Notes: a model not told the origin generated them from the letters alone. A DNA stretch of 64,000 nucleotides from Welwitschia mirabilis (GCA_051453625.1 JBOZIK010000001.1:48194243-48258242); one strand, 5' to 3'. Positions 35,100-46,650 are shown, counted from the first letter of the stretch. Numbers and translations are program-made.

Positions 35100-35725
35100 C
35101 ATTCAACATGCTTGAAATAATTTGTGTTCAATGCTCTTTACCACTCTTATGAAACTAAAGCCCCTTTCACTTAACGAAAAGCATATTTCTTCGGATTGCA
35201 AGAAAATAAAAATTACATATTTGGGGCTACCGAAGAAGTTAAAAGACTAATTTATTAGATATTTAACATATTCGGGCCTAACGAAAGAAGTCAAAAAACT
35301 AATTTATTATATATAAAGGGTTCAAAACCTTCAAGAGGTTGATGATTCTTCTGCAACAATTCCTTATGATGCTACATATCTCAAATGACCCAAAAAACCA
35401 AGAAGCTCCAGTTTCCAAATAAATACAGTCATGAACACAAACCTACAAGAGAAAAGACACATGCACACAATCTAAAATCAATCCTGCTAATCAATGATAT
35501 TCAGAAACCTTCAACATGGTTGCAATCATTTGCGTGTATCTCTTCACCAATCTTCCAAATTAAGCCCCTTAACAAAAAAAAGTATGTTCCTTCACACCGG
35601 AGGTGAAACACTTATTACATATTTGGGGCTACCAAAGAAGTATACAGACAAATTTATTATGTATAACGGATTCAAAACCTTCAAGAGGTTAATGATTCTA
35701 CTGCAACAATCCTTATGATGCTACA
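35100..35725 (+). repeat. Local direct duplication downstream of the host gene
   Basis: 35100-35374 and 35508-35720 share a series of blocks in the same order: ttcaacatg, agccccttwac, ttacatatttggggctacc, ttcaaaaccttcaagaggtt, gatgattct and ctgcaacaa. Within the first copy the block ggggctaccgaagaagt is itself repeated at 35274 (gggcctaacgaaagaagt). Confidence 0.85.
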
Positions 35726-36304
35726 GTGAACACCTCAAAAGAATAAGCCTTTTCAAGTATTTGGGAACCTCTGATTCATCGGCTCCACTGACTGACATTA
35801 ATATCCTTCTGTATAGGCCTGACCAAAACAAAAAGAAATAAAAGCTCGCACAAAACCAACAGACGCTGGCATTCTCTCCTCACCGGCACAATAAGACTTA
35901 CAATAAGACTTATGTATGTAAGTAATCCCTCTTGCAACTATGTACTCTATTTACACTCTTGATGCTGCTAATCTCCCTTGAAAATACCGCGAGAAGATGC
36001 ACAAAATGTTGCCTGTTAAGTCAACACACGACCACTGAGAAGAAAACGGTGGCGGCAAATGAGCGAGCGGATAACGTAATCAGCAAAGTGAACTCTTCCT
36101 CTTGAGCCTTGTCAGGGTCTCGTCCAAGAGGCAATATTCAAATTGGATAACTGAAGGGCGGTGATTCTAGCTATATTTCAAAATACACTTTGAACATGCA
36201 GGATTTGTATAAATATGTTTATATGAAGGCCGCCCAAATAGGTGCAACTATTCTGACTTCAGCTACCACAAAAAAGAAACAAAACCTAAAGCCATCGTAT
36301 CTGT

Positions 36305-37354
36305 TCAAGCAGCAGCCTTGACGGGCCTTTCAATAGGGCCCAAGGGAGAAGGACCTCTGAAGCCTGTAACCACAGTGTCGTATATACAGAAATGAAATGG
36401 AACAGGCCTGCCACGGAACATCCAACATTGTTCACATAAAACTGGTTCAGAATCGATATTGTCCCTTTGCTCCAAATGCTCTATGTTTCCGTTGCTATGA
36501 TTGGTGTAGGGATTCTGTACAACGTAGCAAACCTTGGGACGCTGAGGGGCTGGGAAAACTGATTCATGGGGCAGAGCATCAGAATTACTACAAATGCCAC
36601 TTTGTCCGAGGCCCTGGTAGAAACTGGGCGCATAAGCGGCCCGCATCTGGTGATACTGATTCGGATCGGTGTTTCTATAGACCCTTGGAACCAAAATAGC
36701 AGGATACTGATAAGGCTCGTCCTGTATGTATCGTTCATTGTTGTCCAACGCACGCCAGCCCTCCGCAGCCATTTCGACGGGAAAATTGACAACTGTGGGT
36801 TCCACCTGACAGGCAGCACGAAGCCGGGAACGCCTGGAACCCTTTTTCTCATGGTTAGCCTGCCTGAACTTGTTGTTGAGCATCTTCTTGAACGAGTAAT
36901 TTTCCAGCTTCCCATCATCAAGATACACGCTTCCATCCGTGGGAGAAGCATCGCCCTTTGACGAGCCCGATTCATAAAATTCTTCCAGACCACTCACAAT
37001 CTCCGGAGGTTCTCGGCGGAGCCGACCAGCCTTACGACCCTTTTTAGATCTTTTTACTGTAACATAGAAATAACAATCCTTGTCCCGAGTGGGATGATGT
37101 TGACTCAAAATGATAGAAAAATTGGTATTTTCGTTTACAGGTAGTTTTTGGCGTTTGTCGGTGTTAAACTTTTGAGTTCGCCGACATACAAAAAATACAG
37201 ATTGCTGAAAAGGGGGCAAACCCGTCTTCTGACTCAGAAGAATCTGAAACTTCTTGAAAGTGAGCATGGAATGCACGCCAACATTTCCTTTGTCATGCTC
37301 CTTCTGACCGTCGAATAGAATTACCTTGTATGCAGTGTCAAAGCTGTCCATCAT
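36305..37354 (-). CDS. Plant-specific protein of unknown function (DUF7138-like), 349 aa
   Basis: This is the one convincing host gene. I start it at the ATG at 37354 (MMDSFDTAYKVILFDGQ) because a splice acceptor (TCTCTGCAG) lies 3 nt before it; the frame stays open for 48 more codons upstream, but these lie in the intron. Residues 8-101 (YKVILFDG, then LTFKKFQILLSQKTGL, then VFFVCRR and DKDCYFYVTVKR) resemble from memory the conserved N-terminal domain of a plant family catalogued as DUF7138. A basic stretch KRSKKGRKAGRLRR (101-114) could be a nuclear localisation signal. The C-terminal part is less conserved in general, with a Cys-x2-Cys pair (LCEQCWMFRGRPVPFHF, 306-322). The frame has no stop or shift, in contrast to everything around it. 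Function is unknown. Confidence 0.85.
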   Translation of the reverse strand: MMDSFDTAYKVILFDGQKEHDKGNVGVHSMLTFKKFQILLSQKTGLPPFQQSVFFVCRRTQKFNTDKRQKLPVNENTNFSIILSQHHPTRDKDCYFYVTVKRSKKGRKAGRLRREPPEIVSGLEEFYESGSSKGDASPTDGSVYLDDGKLENYSFKKMLNNKFRQANHEKKGSRRSRLRAACQVEPTVVNFPVEMAAEGWRALDNNERYIQDEPYQYPAILVPRVYRNTDPNQYHQMRAAYAPSFYQGLGQSGICSNSDALPHESVFPAPQRPKVCYVVQNPYTNHSNGNIEHLEQRDNIDSEPVLCEQCWMFRGRPVPFHFCIYDTVVTGFRGPSPLGPIERPVKAAA

Positions 37355-38103
37355 CTCTGCAGAGAGAATATAGTTATAACCAATAACTTTCAACAAATAG
37401 AAAAAACAGCTCAAGAAAGGATCACAATGAAAACATGCAGAATAATTAATTGCATGGGTTGGGAATGGAAACCAAAACATACAAACGTTGAAACACAAAA
37501 GGTTTGCTTAAAAAAATGAAAACCCTAACAATACAACCGAAATACACGAAAACTGATTTTCAGCAAGTAAAGGAAAATTCCAACCCCTAACAGGTGGATG
37601 ACAATTGCTAAACAAGAAATCGCAATTTCGAAACCTAGAGCAAAAACGAATCATTTCTCAAAAAGTCGCATTTCAGATGTTTGCGAAACAGGCAATGTGA
37701 ATTTTGAAACCTAAAGTGAAAACACGAATCATTTCTCAAAAATCACATACCATACGTTTGCAAGACAAGGAACCGCAATTTTGAAACCTAGAGTAAAAAT
37801 ATATACTTTCTCCAAAAATCGCATAATAAGATCGAAACCCTAACGACGTAGGGAAAACGCTGCATGCAAGCCTTATTTCTAAACATTAAGCACGCAAATA
37901 ACCAAAATATTGAAAAACAGAAAGATATCTTACCCGAAGGCTGATGATGAATGAGCGTAGCAACGAGCTTCACCCAAACACAGAAGGAAAAAAATGCAGA
38001 GAACGAATAGATGAAAAAATAAACAGAAAGAGATTTATGTTTTTCGATATGAAATCGAAAGTGAACAAGAAGCGACCGACCAGCGGACGCGCGTGTCGCG
38101 AGA
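37355..38103 (-). other. 5'UTR exon and 5'UTR intron of the host gene
   Basis: On the minus strand a noncoding first exon of about 170 nt runs from about 38103 to 37934 (CCTTCGG). It is followed by a donor GTAAGATATC at 37933 and an acceptor ...CTCTCTGCAG ending at 37357. The intron is about 577 nt and T-rich. The coding part starts 3 nt into the second exon. The arrangement is inferred from splice signals and the promoter position; no transcript evidence is available here. Confidence 0.7.
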
Positions 38104-38128
38104 GAAATGGGGATCGGCAGGAGAAGAG

Positions 38129-38136
38129 TATTTATA
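38129..38136 (-). promoter_or_regulatory. TATA box of the host gene
   Basis: The minus strand reads CCTATAAATACTC, a textbook plant TATA box. The predicted start of transcription is about 30 nt downstream, near 38103, in a locally GC-rich stretch (cgacacgcgcgtccgctgg). This supports the noncoding first exon. Confidence 0.7.
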
Positions 38137-38183
38137 GGAGAGTTCGTTCTATGGTGGCTGAGACGCCGCGTACTTTCCGCTAA

Positions 38184-38658
38184 ATGATTTTATTGAAAAA
38201 GGGAAAGAAAAGCAAAGCCGGTGATGGCAATATAACCAAAACTAAAGCAAAAACTTTACTTTGAGACGAAAAAGTGGAGTAAAACGGAAGAGGTGGGTTT
38301 CATGTTATTTGAATGTACTGTTTGAAGCCTTTGTTGTTTCTTTGGAGGCTCCAAGGATCGAAATTTTATGTTTTGAAAGTCTCTAAATTTTACATTTAAT
38401 TTATGAGAACATATTATCAATTTAAATATTAAAACATTAGATGCCTATATAAAACATTAGGTAATTCCAAATTTGAAATTTTTGTTCATATAGATCGTAT
38501 ATATAAAACATTTGATCATTGGAAATTGGAAATTTTTAATTACATCCATATAGACCCATAAGTTCTATGGTACTAAAGAAGTTACAAGTTAAAATAATTT
38601 GAATACATCCTCAAAATAATGACCAAGATGTTATGACTGGCTATCCTAGAGTGGAGGG
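38184..38658. other. Upstream flank of the host gene
   Basis: No coding signal is seen. This includes the proximal promoter and is bounded by the LTR of element D at 38659. The retrotransposon therefore begins only about 520 bp upstream of the TATA box. Confidence 0.6.
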
Positions 38659-40270
38659 TGTGATGGAACCCATCAAACACCAAATTGAATTCCTTGTATC
38701 AGGAATAAAGTTTAGATCATGAAATGAATAGGCTTTCAAAATATGACTGCAAAAGTTTGTTTTCAACATTCTGTCTGCAAAAGTTTGTCTTCTTCAGCAT
38801 TTCGTTTGTAAAACTTCATCTTCAATATTTTGTCTGTAAGCATTCTATCTACAAATATCTATCTCAAACATTTTGTTTGCAAAAGTATGTCTCCAGCATT
38901 CCATCTGCAAAACTCTGTTACTAGCATTCCGTCTACAAAACTTTGTTCCCATCATTTTGTCTGTAAAAGTCCGCATACAAAACCGAGTCTGCAAAAGTCT
39001 ATCTTCAAAAAATTGTCTCCGGAACTCTGCCTCCAAAACAGTTCGCAGGAAATGTACAAAAACAGGAAGAAAAGTCCAAATTAACATCTTCCATGATCTC
39101 AATGTGGTCCACTTGTCCCTACTTTCTTTAGGGTTCAATTCTAACAAATCCTCACTCATCCCACCCTTTTCTCGACCTTTGAACCACTTCCTCTCAGTAT
39201 AAATTCATCCCTAATGCTTAAGAAATGGTAAGTTGGTGAATTATTTAGCCATTGGAAGGAAGCAAACTTGTAAACTACTAGTAAGCTCTCCTTAGATAAG
39301 AATCAAGTCCTACCATCATCACAAGCTTGGGAACCAAGTTTTCTCCGATATCAAGCTTAAAATAGCTTGAGTCTTGTAAGTTCACTATCTACAAGTTAAT
39401 AAAATCACCATTTCTTTCTTTCTGATCATATTTGATACATTTCTAGCTTTTTCTTAAGAATTCATCAATCAAACATGTTATTTAGAACTTTGAAAATGCT
39501 TTGTCATCATGTTGAAGGTTTTACATATTAAATCTTCTTATTTTTGTCTACTCAACATTTCTGTCTAGTTTATCAAATTTGCTTCATAAGATTTGTTAAA
39601 TCACTCAATCTGTTAAAATATTAATGTTTTATTTACTGATTAGTATTTCTTTCTCCATTGAATAATACTGTTCTATTCCAGTCTATCTGTAGAACTATTT
39701 TAGACTATTTATAGAACTATTCCAATTTCTCTGTAAAACTATCCTAATTGTCTATTAAATAGTCTAGTTTATTTGTTAAGTGATCTTCATTCATTAATTA
39801 AATTATTTTAGAACTTTTATCAAAATGTTTTATGCACTATGTCGTTTCATAATGTTTTCTAAGCTTATTCAATGCAACTATTAAATCATTCTGTCTAATT
39901 TTATCTGCAAAGTAGTGTCACTGTGTCTATAGAACTGTATCATTTTGTTCATACAGTTTTCAATTAGTTTACAAAATTGATTTCATGTCATTTTCTTTGT
40001 CATAGTATCTGAAATTCATAGCTCATTTATAGACAAAGTCATGGGCTATTCTAGTATTGTTTGAGCACATTTCCTTTATAAAACATCTCTTTATAATTTT
40101 CACTTTCTAAAAGAAAAATTGAAGCTTTTCTCTTCCTCAAAATAATGTCTAAATTTTGTTTCAAAGTCCTCTATCAATTTAAAGAAAAAAAAAATCTGAT
40201 AATTCACTTGTCGACCTATCAAGTTATCTAAGTCAAGTTGTTAGGAAAGTCATCACAAATTGTAGTGACA
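38659..40270 (+). repeat. 5' LTR of element D (1612 bp)
   Basis: It starts TGTGATGGAA and ends GTAGTGACA, followed by 2 nt and a PBS-like block. The first 950 bp or so align with 50252-51365; the last 0.6 kb has no partner in the window because the 3' LTR is truncated. Confidence 0.85.
38767..39010 (+). repeat. 28 bp tandem repeats in the element D 5' LTR
   Basis: About eight imperfect units of the form CATTYTGTCTGCAAAAGTYT plus GTCTCCAG follow each other, for example starting near 38870, 38898 and 38926. The array is also in the 3' LTR (50340-50720). Confidence 0.88.
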
Positions 40271-40272
40271 GT

Positions 40273-40292
40273 TTTGGCAAACTCAGTGGGAC
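40273..40292 (+). other. PBS-like site of element D
   Basis: TTTGGCAAACTCAGTGGGAC follows the LTR end after a short spacer. It resembles the TTTGGCRnnCCCAGTGGGAC region found after the 5' LTR of some plant Tat-type gypsy elements. Which tRNA it would pair with is not clear to me. Confidence 0.55.
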
Positions 40293-40432
40293 CCACTTTG
40301 TGATTTAATCCTAATTAGCATCATGCATACTCAAAAGAACATGTTTTCTAAATAATATTACAAGAAGTTTCTAGTTAAAGAAGATCCTACTTCTCTTGAC
40401 AAAGACCTGATGCGAGATTATAAGGAATATTG

Positions 40433-41080
40433 TGTTAGATTATGTTTTGCCAATTGATGTCAAACTAATGTTTTCTATATAGCAAGTTTTGTGTATCTTA
40501 TGCAGAAGATGTTAAATTACTTACAGGTTGAAAGATGGAACTGAAATCATCAACTTCTGAGCACTAGAAACCTATCAGTTTATTTACCCTTAAGATGGGG
40601 TTGATCCGATTTTTGGTGGGGTTGACCGGACCTATAACCTCAAGAACTAGTGTCCCTGAACTGAATGGAAAGGGGTCGACTGGACCTTTATGGGATCGAC
40701 CTAATTTTAGGACCTGATAAAAAATATCCTCGGACTAAATGACAAGGGGTCAAGTGGACCTATGATGGGGTCGATCGGACCTGAGCACTATGCAGCTGGT
40801 ACACCTGAGTCGATTGTTATGGAGTCAACTAGACACTAGAAGGGGTCGACGGGACTCAATGCAAGAAACTGGAAGGGAGCAGACGATTAGATAAAATAGT
40901 GGGTAACCAGATTGAGATCGACTAGACCCAGATGGAGTCACTCAGACAGGGAGCCGTAAGAAATTAGGGCAACCGAATTTCTCACTCAGGTGACTTGTGT
41001 AACTTACGACACCATATATGGTTGACTGGATTTTTGTGGGGTCAACCAGACGGAATAGAAAGAAAAACTGAAGCTCACTT
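40433..41080 (+). repeat. Truncated Sirevirus-like LTR inside the leader of element D
   Basis: It begins tgttagattatgttttgcca, closely matching the minus-strand start of the element B LTR (TGTTAGATTATATTTACCA). It then carries the same motif array in the same relative orientation (ggggtcgactggacc near 40674, ggggtcgatcggacc near 40766, ggggtcgacgggact near 40840). The match fades at about 41075, so only the outer half of the LTR is present. Confidence 0.82.
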
Positions 41081-41329
41081 TATTGAAATAACTCAGATTA
41101 CTGAAAAAGCTTACTATAGAAACCTCTTTCCTCCCCGAGATAGAAGGAAGTAAAGGTAACAATAAAGGTAAAAACATTGAAAAGGTAGAACCATCTATTA
41201 ATTAGAGCTATAGATCTAAGTAAAATCCTAGATACTGTGAAATCCTTGAAGGAGTATTTGGCACAAGTAAATCCATGTGTCAACCTTGATATTATAGAAA
41301 ACCCTTATTCAACCATCAATTTTTACAAA

Positions 41330-41840
41330 ACGCTTAGCCCCATATGCAATCCTAGAATTTGAGATATACACAGGTGTAGAGGACCCTAAAATCCACACGA
41401 GAAATTTTAAGTACACTTGTAGCTTACATTGTATTGATGAAAACATTACTTCTCATATTTTCTATATATTCTTAAGCAAGTATACTCCAGAATGGTATCA
41501 TCATCTATCTTTAAAATCAATGTGAAGCTTAAAAGCCTTCTTTGAGGCATTTGTTAAGAAATATCCTATAAACATCATCCTTTGCATATCTTTAAAAAAT
41601 CTAACCAATTTGAAATAAGAATTCAAAGAGAATATTATGAGTTACGATCAACGATGGGAAGTTACAGCTTTACAAGTAGAATATGCCATCTCAGATAAAT
41701 ATATGATAGGATTATTCATCAAGTCATGTATTTCTTTCATCTCTAAAAACCTATAAATGTAGGTCTTCGATACTTTTGATTAAGTTATCAAACTTGCAAA
41801 GCAAATTGAAGCAGTAGGAAGAGAACAAAGAATCCTAAAA
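41330..41840 (+). pseudogene. gypsy gag (element D)
   Basis: The plus frame from 41340 reads PYAILEFEIYTGVEDPKIHT, then SKYTPEWYHHLSLKSM and AFFEAFVKKYPINIIL, YDQRWEVTALQVE and IKLAKQIEAVGREQR. This matches the Ty3/gypsy gag family (Retrotrans_gag): F..Y.G..DP..H, W...L, F...Y, RW...A. Stops occur after LSLKSM (TGA), where Trp or Arg would be expected, and elsewhere. Confidence 0.85.
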
Positions 41841-42599
41841 TCTAGAAAAAATCCAAACAAAATTGAAGAAGGAAAATCTATGAATAAAAACTCTAAAACA
41901 ATCTCTATAGTGAAAGAACCAAAATAATAAGCATAAGGAAAAATCAACTCTAATCTTTAGAAGTTAAAAGCAAGATGTACCCTATTCAAAATAGTAATGG
42001 TCAACCTAGGAAGCTTAGAAGAACTTTTACAAAGATTAATGTGCCATTGTCTTAAATCTTAACTCTGTTTTTGACAAAATAAATAATTGAATTACCCCAA
42101 TCAAAGAAACATGCTCCCAATGCCCCAAAACCTAAGTGATACCATGAAAATCAATATTGTAGATACCACCAAGTTAGAGGTCATGGTATAACAAAATACT
42201 AGAATCTCAAAAACATAGTCTAAGACATCCTTGATAATAAGAGGACTATAAAACGAGGCTTGAAAATAGCTGGTGCCAATGAAACTCTTGAAAAATCTTA
42301 AAACCTTCTTCTAACTCAAAAAGCCTCTACCTCTCAAACAAATGGCCAAAGCACTATTATCAATGTCAATATACAATCATGATAATAGAAAGGGAGAAGT
42401 CTTTAAGACAAGAAGAAATGATTTAATCAAATAAGCAAAATTTATTGTAAATGTTAAAGCAAGCCCAACATCAAGCTAAAATCAATTATGTCCTAAGTAG
42501 TCAAACAACATGTTAGATCATTATTAATAAAATCAGAATGCTACAAATAAGCATTTGAAGAGATGGTGAATAAAATAACCTAATCTAAACTCCAAGTAA
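41841..42599 (+). pseudogene. Gag-protease linker (element D)
   Basis: A Lys/Glu-rich, frequently interrupted stretch between gag and protease. No clear zinc knuckle is seen. It is assigned by position. Confidence 0.5.
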
Positions 42600-43085
42600 C
42601 CATAGCTATAGAGAAACGTTTTGATGTAACTTTCAAACCAAGTGAAATTTTTCCCATGCCAAAGAATCTCATCATAAAAGATCCACTATATATCACAACA
42701 CAAATTGAGTCTTCTAAAGTCAAAATATCATTTATTAATTATGGTGCTAAAACTTAACATAATCACAAATGATTTTATAAAGGCACTTGGAAAAAAACCC
42801 AAAATTAATACAAGTAACACCATCCTAATCTTCAGGCTCAACAACAAAGAAAGACCATCAATTGGAACTATTTTTCATTAGGTGTGTACATAAGTAATAA
42901 TAAAATAAAAACTGAATTTCATATTATCAAAAATTCAACATCATTTAATTTATTATTAGAATGGAATTGGATATACAATACTAAGGTGGTTATATCATTG
43001 GCACATTAGAAAGTAAAATTGTATGGCTCATCTACAGAATTCATACTTGAGAGGGGTGCAATAGTCATCATTACAAAAAAATAAG
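42600..43085 (+). pseudogene. gypsy aspartic protease (element D)
   Basis: The plus strand reads VKISFINYGAKT (42718-42753), where family members have the catalytic DGGAS: Asp is Asn here (a G-to-A change). It then reads LNNKERPSIGTI, then KTEFHIIKNSTSFNLLLEWN and WIYNTKVVISLAH, which fits the family end (FHVIDA..SYNLLLGRPWLH). Protease would cut the polyprotein; this copy is inactive. Confidence 0.82.
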
Positions 43086-43089
43086 AAGA

Positions 43090-46000
43090 TAACACTAAAA
43101 CCCAAGAAATTTTAGGGAATTAAAACCTCTTAATCCTCTTATTTCAGATTCATAAAGATAAATTTAAGCCACATAAATCCTAAGTTCATCAAAATCCCTG
43201 ATGTCTAACTTCTAGATGGCTCATCAATTCCATGACCAATAAAAATTCAGAAAAATAAAACCATGCAATAAGACTATAGTATAGTGGCAATGTATATATT
43301 TTCAAAATCTAAATAGCATAAAGTGTACATGTAATACTCCCATTTGTTATTATTGGTTCAAAAAAAAAGCCCATAAACATTTTCCATCATTTATAATAAA
43401 AGAATAAGAAGCCTTCTAATTATTACAGGACTTCATCTAATAAAAATGTTTTCAAGTTCTACACATGATAGGATAGAAACAAAAATTTTTTTTCCTCTTA
43501 GCAAAGAAGCTGTTAGTTTTAGTCCTCCAACCTCTTGGAAGTGATGTCTTTACAAATATGCTTTAGATATGAAGATACGAAAAAAAAGATTAAAAAAACA
43601 TGATCAATGCCAATCTAAATTAGACCCATGATAATAAAAAAAATACATCACATAAATTCATGCTTACCTTCATCAACCTTAATTGAAGATAGCAACATTT
43701 TAGCATTAAAAATGTTTAAGAATAAGTAATAAGCATGACACATCTTTCTTAATACATCTACTTTCTTATGAAGGATTACATTCTTGACAATGCCATGTCT
43801 TATTTAATAGAAAGTCATCTGAATTAGACAATTACCTCTTAAGAGAAAATACTAAAATCTTCAACTCATAAATTACTTCATTCCTCTATGAAGTCTCTAT
43901 CTTTAGCCTCATGTTCTCAACTTTTAAACCCTTCACCTTTTCCACTAGTAAAGATAACTTAATTATGCCCTCATTTTTATCAAATTAATCAAATACTGAA
44001 TTTTCCTTAATAACTTCATGCATTAAATCCAAATTTAAATTTTACAATTCATGGCTTTTCTTTTGTAGTTTTATCTTCTCTATCCTCAATCAATCAATCT
44101 CTACTACTTTATGATGTCACTCATTAAAAACAAGAAACAAGTTTAATAAGGAATTGTGAAAGAGAGTGCAAGATATTTTTTTTCTCCCCTTGTCCTACAA
44201 GCTTTACCATCCTATTCTTCCAAAGATGCCTTTAATCCAAAATTTATCCCAAGACTCACAAATCAAAATAGGTCTTTCTCAGATTATAGACTTCAAACCC
44301 TAACCTACACCAATGTATACTAAAGTTCAACCAAAAAAAGGGGAGAAAAACAAAGCAACTATTAACTAATAAGCACCATTTGAAATAAAAAGCACACCTT
44401 GAGAGTTTTTCAGGATCACTTCTTTGGCCTTGAGCTTCTCTTCTCTTCTTACTACACAGAAATGTATTTCATTAAAATTCATTACCTTGAAAATCATTGT
44501 TATTGACAATCTAAAGAAAAAAGAAATGTGGACAATTTATTCCTCTAAAAAAAAGAGGACACCACATATCCTTTTTTAAAGTCGAGTCAATGACAACATC
44601 AAGTTTCTCTGAGACTACCTTTAGTGCTTGTCTTTCTTCTTCAAGCACTTCCTCATCTCCCTTAATTCCCAACTTTTGATTCATCATAAAAGATAAAACG
44701 CTGCTACTATCACAAGCTAGCGATCTCTTTATCTTCTCTATCAAATTCATAACCTACAGATTCAACCCCAAACTTGCTTGTAATGTGTGATAAATTTAAA
44801 GATTTATTACTAATCTTAATGGAACTCTTTCCCTCTTTAACCTTTGGATAAATATCTCACTAAGGTAATTTCTATCACTATCCAAAGACAATAATTTGCA
44901 AATGCTAACTAAGAGAAGGCAATTCAAATGAAAACCAAAGGGGAAAGTATACCCTTGGCTTCTCTTAGAATGTTGCATTATCAGGGACATCCTTGCCCTC
45001 ATCCAAGACCACCATTTGAAAGTTTTTCTTCTCCTCAAACATAGAATATAGGGTTCTAAAAATCCAAAATAGTATTCCTAAAGGATCAAAATAATCATTA
45101 GGCATCACTCTTAAATAAAAAGAGTTAAAAAAGGGTAGAAAATCAAATTCTAACTTGGAGTTAACTTCAAAATATGTGAAATCTTGGTCCTTTTTTATTT
45201 GACTTATGAATCTACTTTTGATATGCTATTCATCATCTGTTAAACCAAAATTCTATTTCAAATGGCTGATGAAAACTAAAGTACATTTACTGTATCAAAT
45301 GAACTCATTAGTCCTATTCATTATAAAAAAGATTATACCACATCTGAAATCAGCAATATATAAAATAATTTTACATGTGAAATCCACAACAAATAAAATA
45401 AATTATTTTAAACCAACCTTTCATTCTAAGATGGCTTCTGCTCTAAGATCTCAGTCAGGTCTACATTCTTAACATTATTTTTCATAAATATCCAACTCCA
45501 TTTTTTTGACATTGAACACTCTAATTCCTCTTCGTCCTCCCAAGTCTTATGCTTCTTTGAAGAACTGGATCCCAAATGTAATTCAATCTTTTCAAACTTC
45601 GTTGCCTTACTTCTTAACCTTAGAATCCTCTTCTTTGCTATGTCTGAACGCACACCAACTTGGAAGTATATGACTTTGATGTTGTCTAAATTATCTAATG
45701 CTTATCCCATAACTGGTATGTATAGAGATGAAGAATAGGTATATTTCCCTTTTAGAGTTGCATTTTCACCTCCTCTTTCTTCAGAATAAGTTTTAAAAGA
45801 AGGTTTCTTATGTTGTAAAGTCAATAAATCTTCTAACACCATCTTATTCAATAAATCACTCCCACTGTGTTAGATAAAAGTAGAGCCTACAAGTTAGGCC
45901 AAAAATAACAAACTTTAAAACACAAAAAGAAATCTAGCTTGGAAAATGAATATCTCTTCTCCATGATTTTCTTTTCTTAAGCTCCCTCGTTGCACACCTC

Positions 46001-46650
46001 GAACCACCACGTAAATGCTCTTTACTATATTGAGAAGTTTCTACGCTATGACTTATCAAAATAAAACCCCCTATACATGCTCTTGATCTCTTAACTTATG
46101 GCCTTAGTAAAGAATAAAAACCATTGCAATTTGATAATTTGAAGTCTCCTCTTCTCTCTTTATCAAGTCAAAGCCATGATAATGACAAAAAAATATGTAA
46201 TAAATAAAAAAGCAAGCCAAATTTATAGTTTTAATTTCTTAGCATAATTGGCCAAGCTAAATGTGCTAAAAATTATAATTAACTCTCTTACTTTATGTGT
46301 TTCCATTTTATGAAATAAATTCTATGTGTTTGAGACATATCAAAAAATTTAAAGAAGTTATTTTCACTGTATAAAAATAAAATAAAAGAGGAAAATGGGC
46401 AAGGTTATAACACTTAAAGAATATCATAACTTCATTAGAATTCATTCAAAATAATTGCAAGGTAAGACACCTAAGCCAACGTCCTTCCATCTATTTCCAT
46501 TCCTTCTTGGAAAGTAATTCAAATGAATACTATGAAAAACTAATTAATCTACAAAGATCTAAAAAGACATAAAATTGAAATGTTTGTATTCACCTATCAA
46601 AACATAGAAACTTATAACTTTTTTGTTGATGCCTAGGACAAAGATCAAAC
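43090..46650. other. Unexplained 3.5 kb between protease and RT of element D
   Basis: Related elements have only a few hundred bases between these domains. The plus strand here shows no gypsy motif except possibly at the edges. On the minus strand several open pieces occur at 45653-44511. Boundaries of a possible insertion could not be placed, and I found no clear LTRs or terminal inverted repeats by eye. Confidence 0.55.
44511..45653 (-). pseudogene. Unrecognised decayed minus-strand coding sequence within element D
   Basis: The pieces are 45653-45426 (KATKFEKIELHLGSSSSKKH, with acidic EDEEELE), a frame across 45200-44970 (LEFDFLPFFNSFYLRVMPND, GILFWIFRTLYSMFEEKKNF, VVLDEGKDVPDNATF) and 44750-44511 (KLGIKGDEEVLEEERQALKV). 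Their order and amino-acid make-up look like one protein broken by frameshifts, with a hydrophobic middle and charged ends. I recognise no family. It could be part of a transposon that inserted into element D. Confidence 0.4.

Noticed and set aside
36397-36993. Open frames of 100-170 codons overlapping the host gene on both strands
   Set aside because: They are alternative-frame readings of the gene at 36305-37354, which has the recognisable domain and a consistent start and splice signal.
37944-38183. 79-codon plus-strand frame upstream of the host gene
   Set aside because: It overlaps the TATA box and noncoding first exon of the host gene on the other strand and shows no recognisable motif.
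38767-39010. Regular 28 bp repeats resembling a CRISPR array
   Set aside because: There are no unique spacers, the units abut, and the array lies in a plant LTR and is present in both LTRs of element D.
38724-39202. Several 66-109 codon open frames
   Set aside because: They result from the 28 bp repeat having few stops in some frames; they lie in an LTR.
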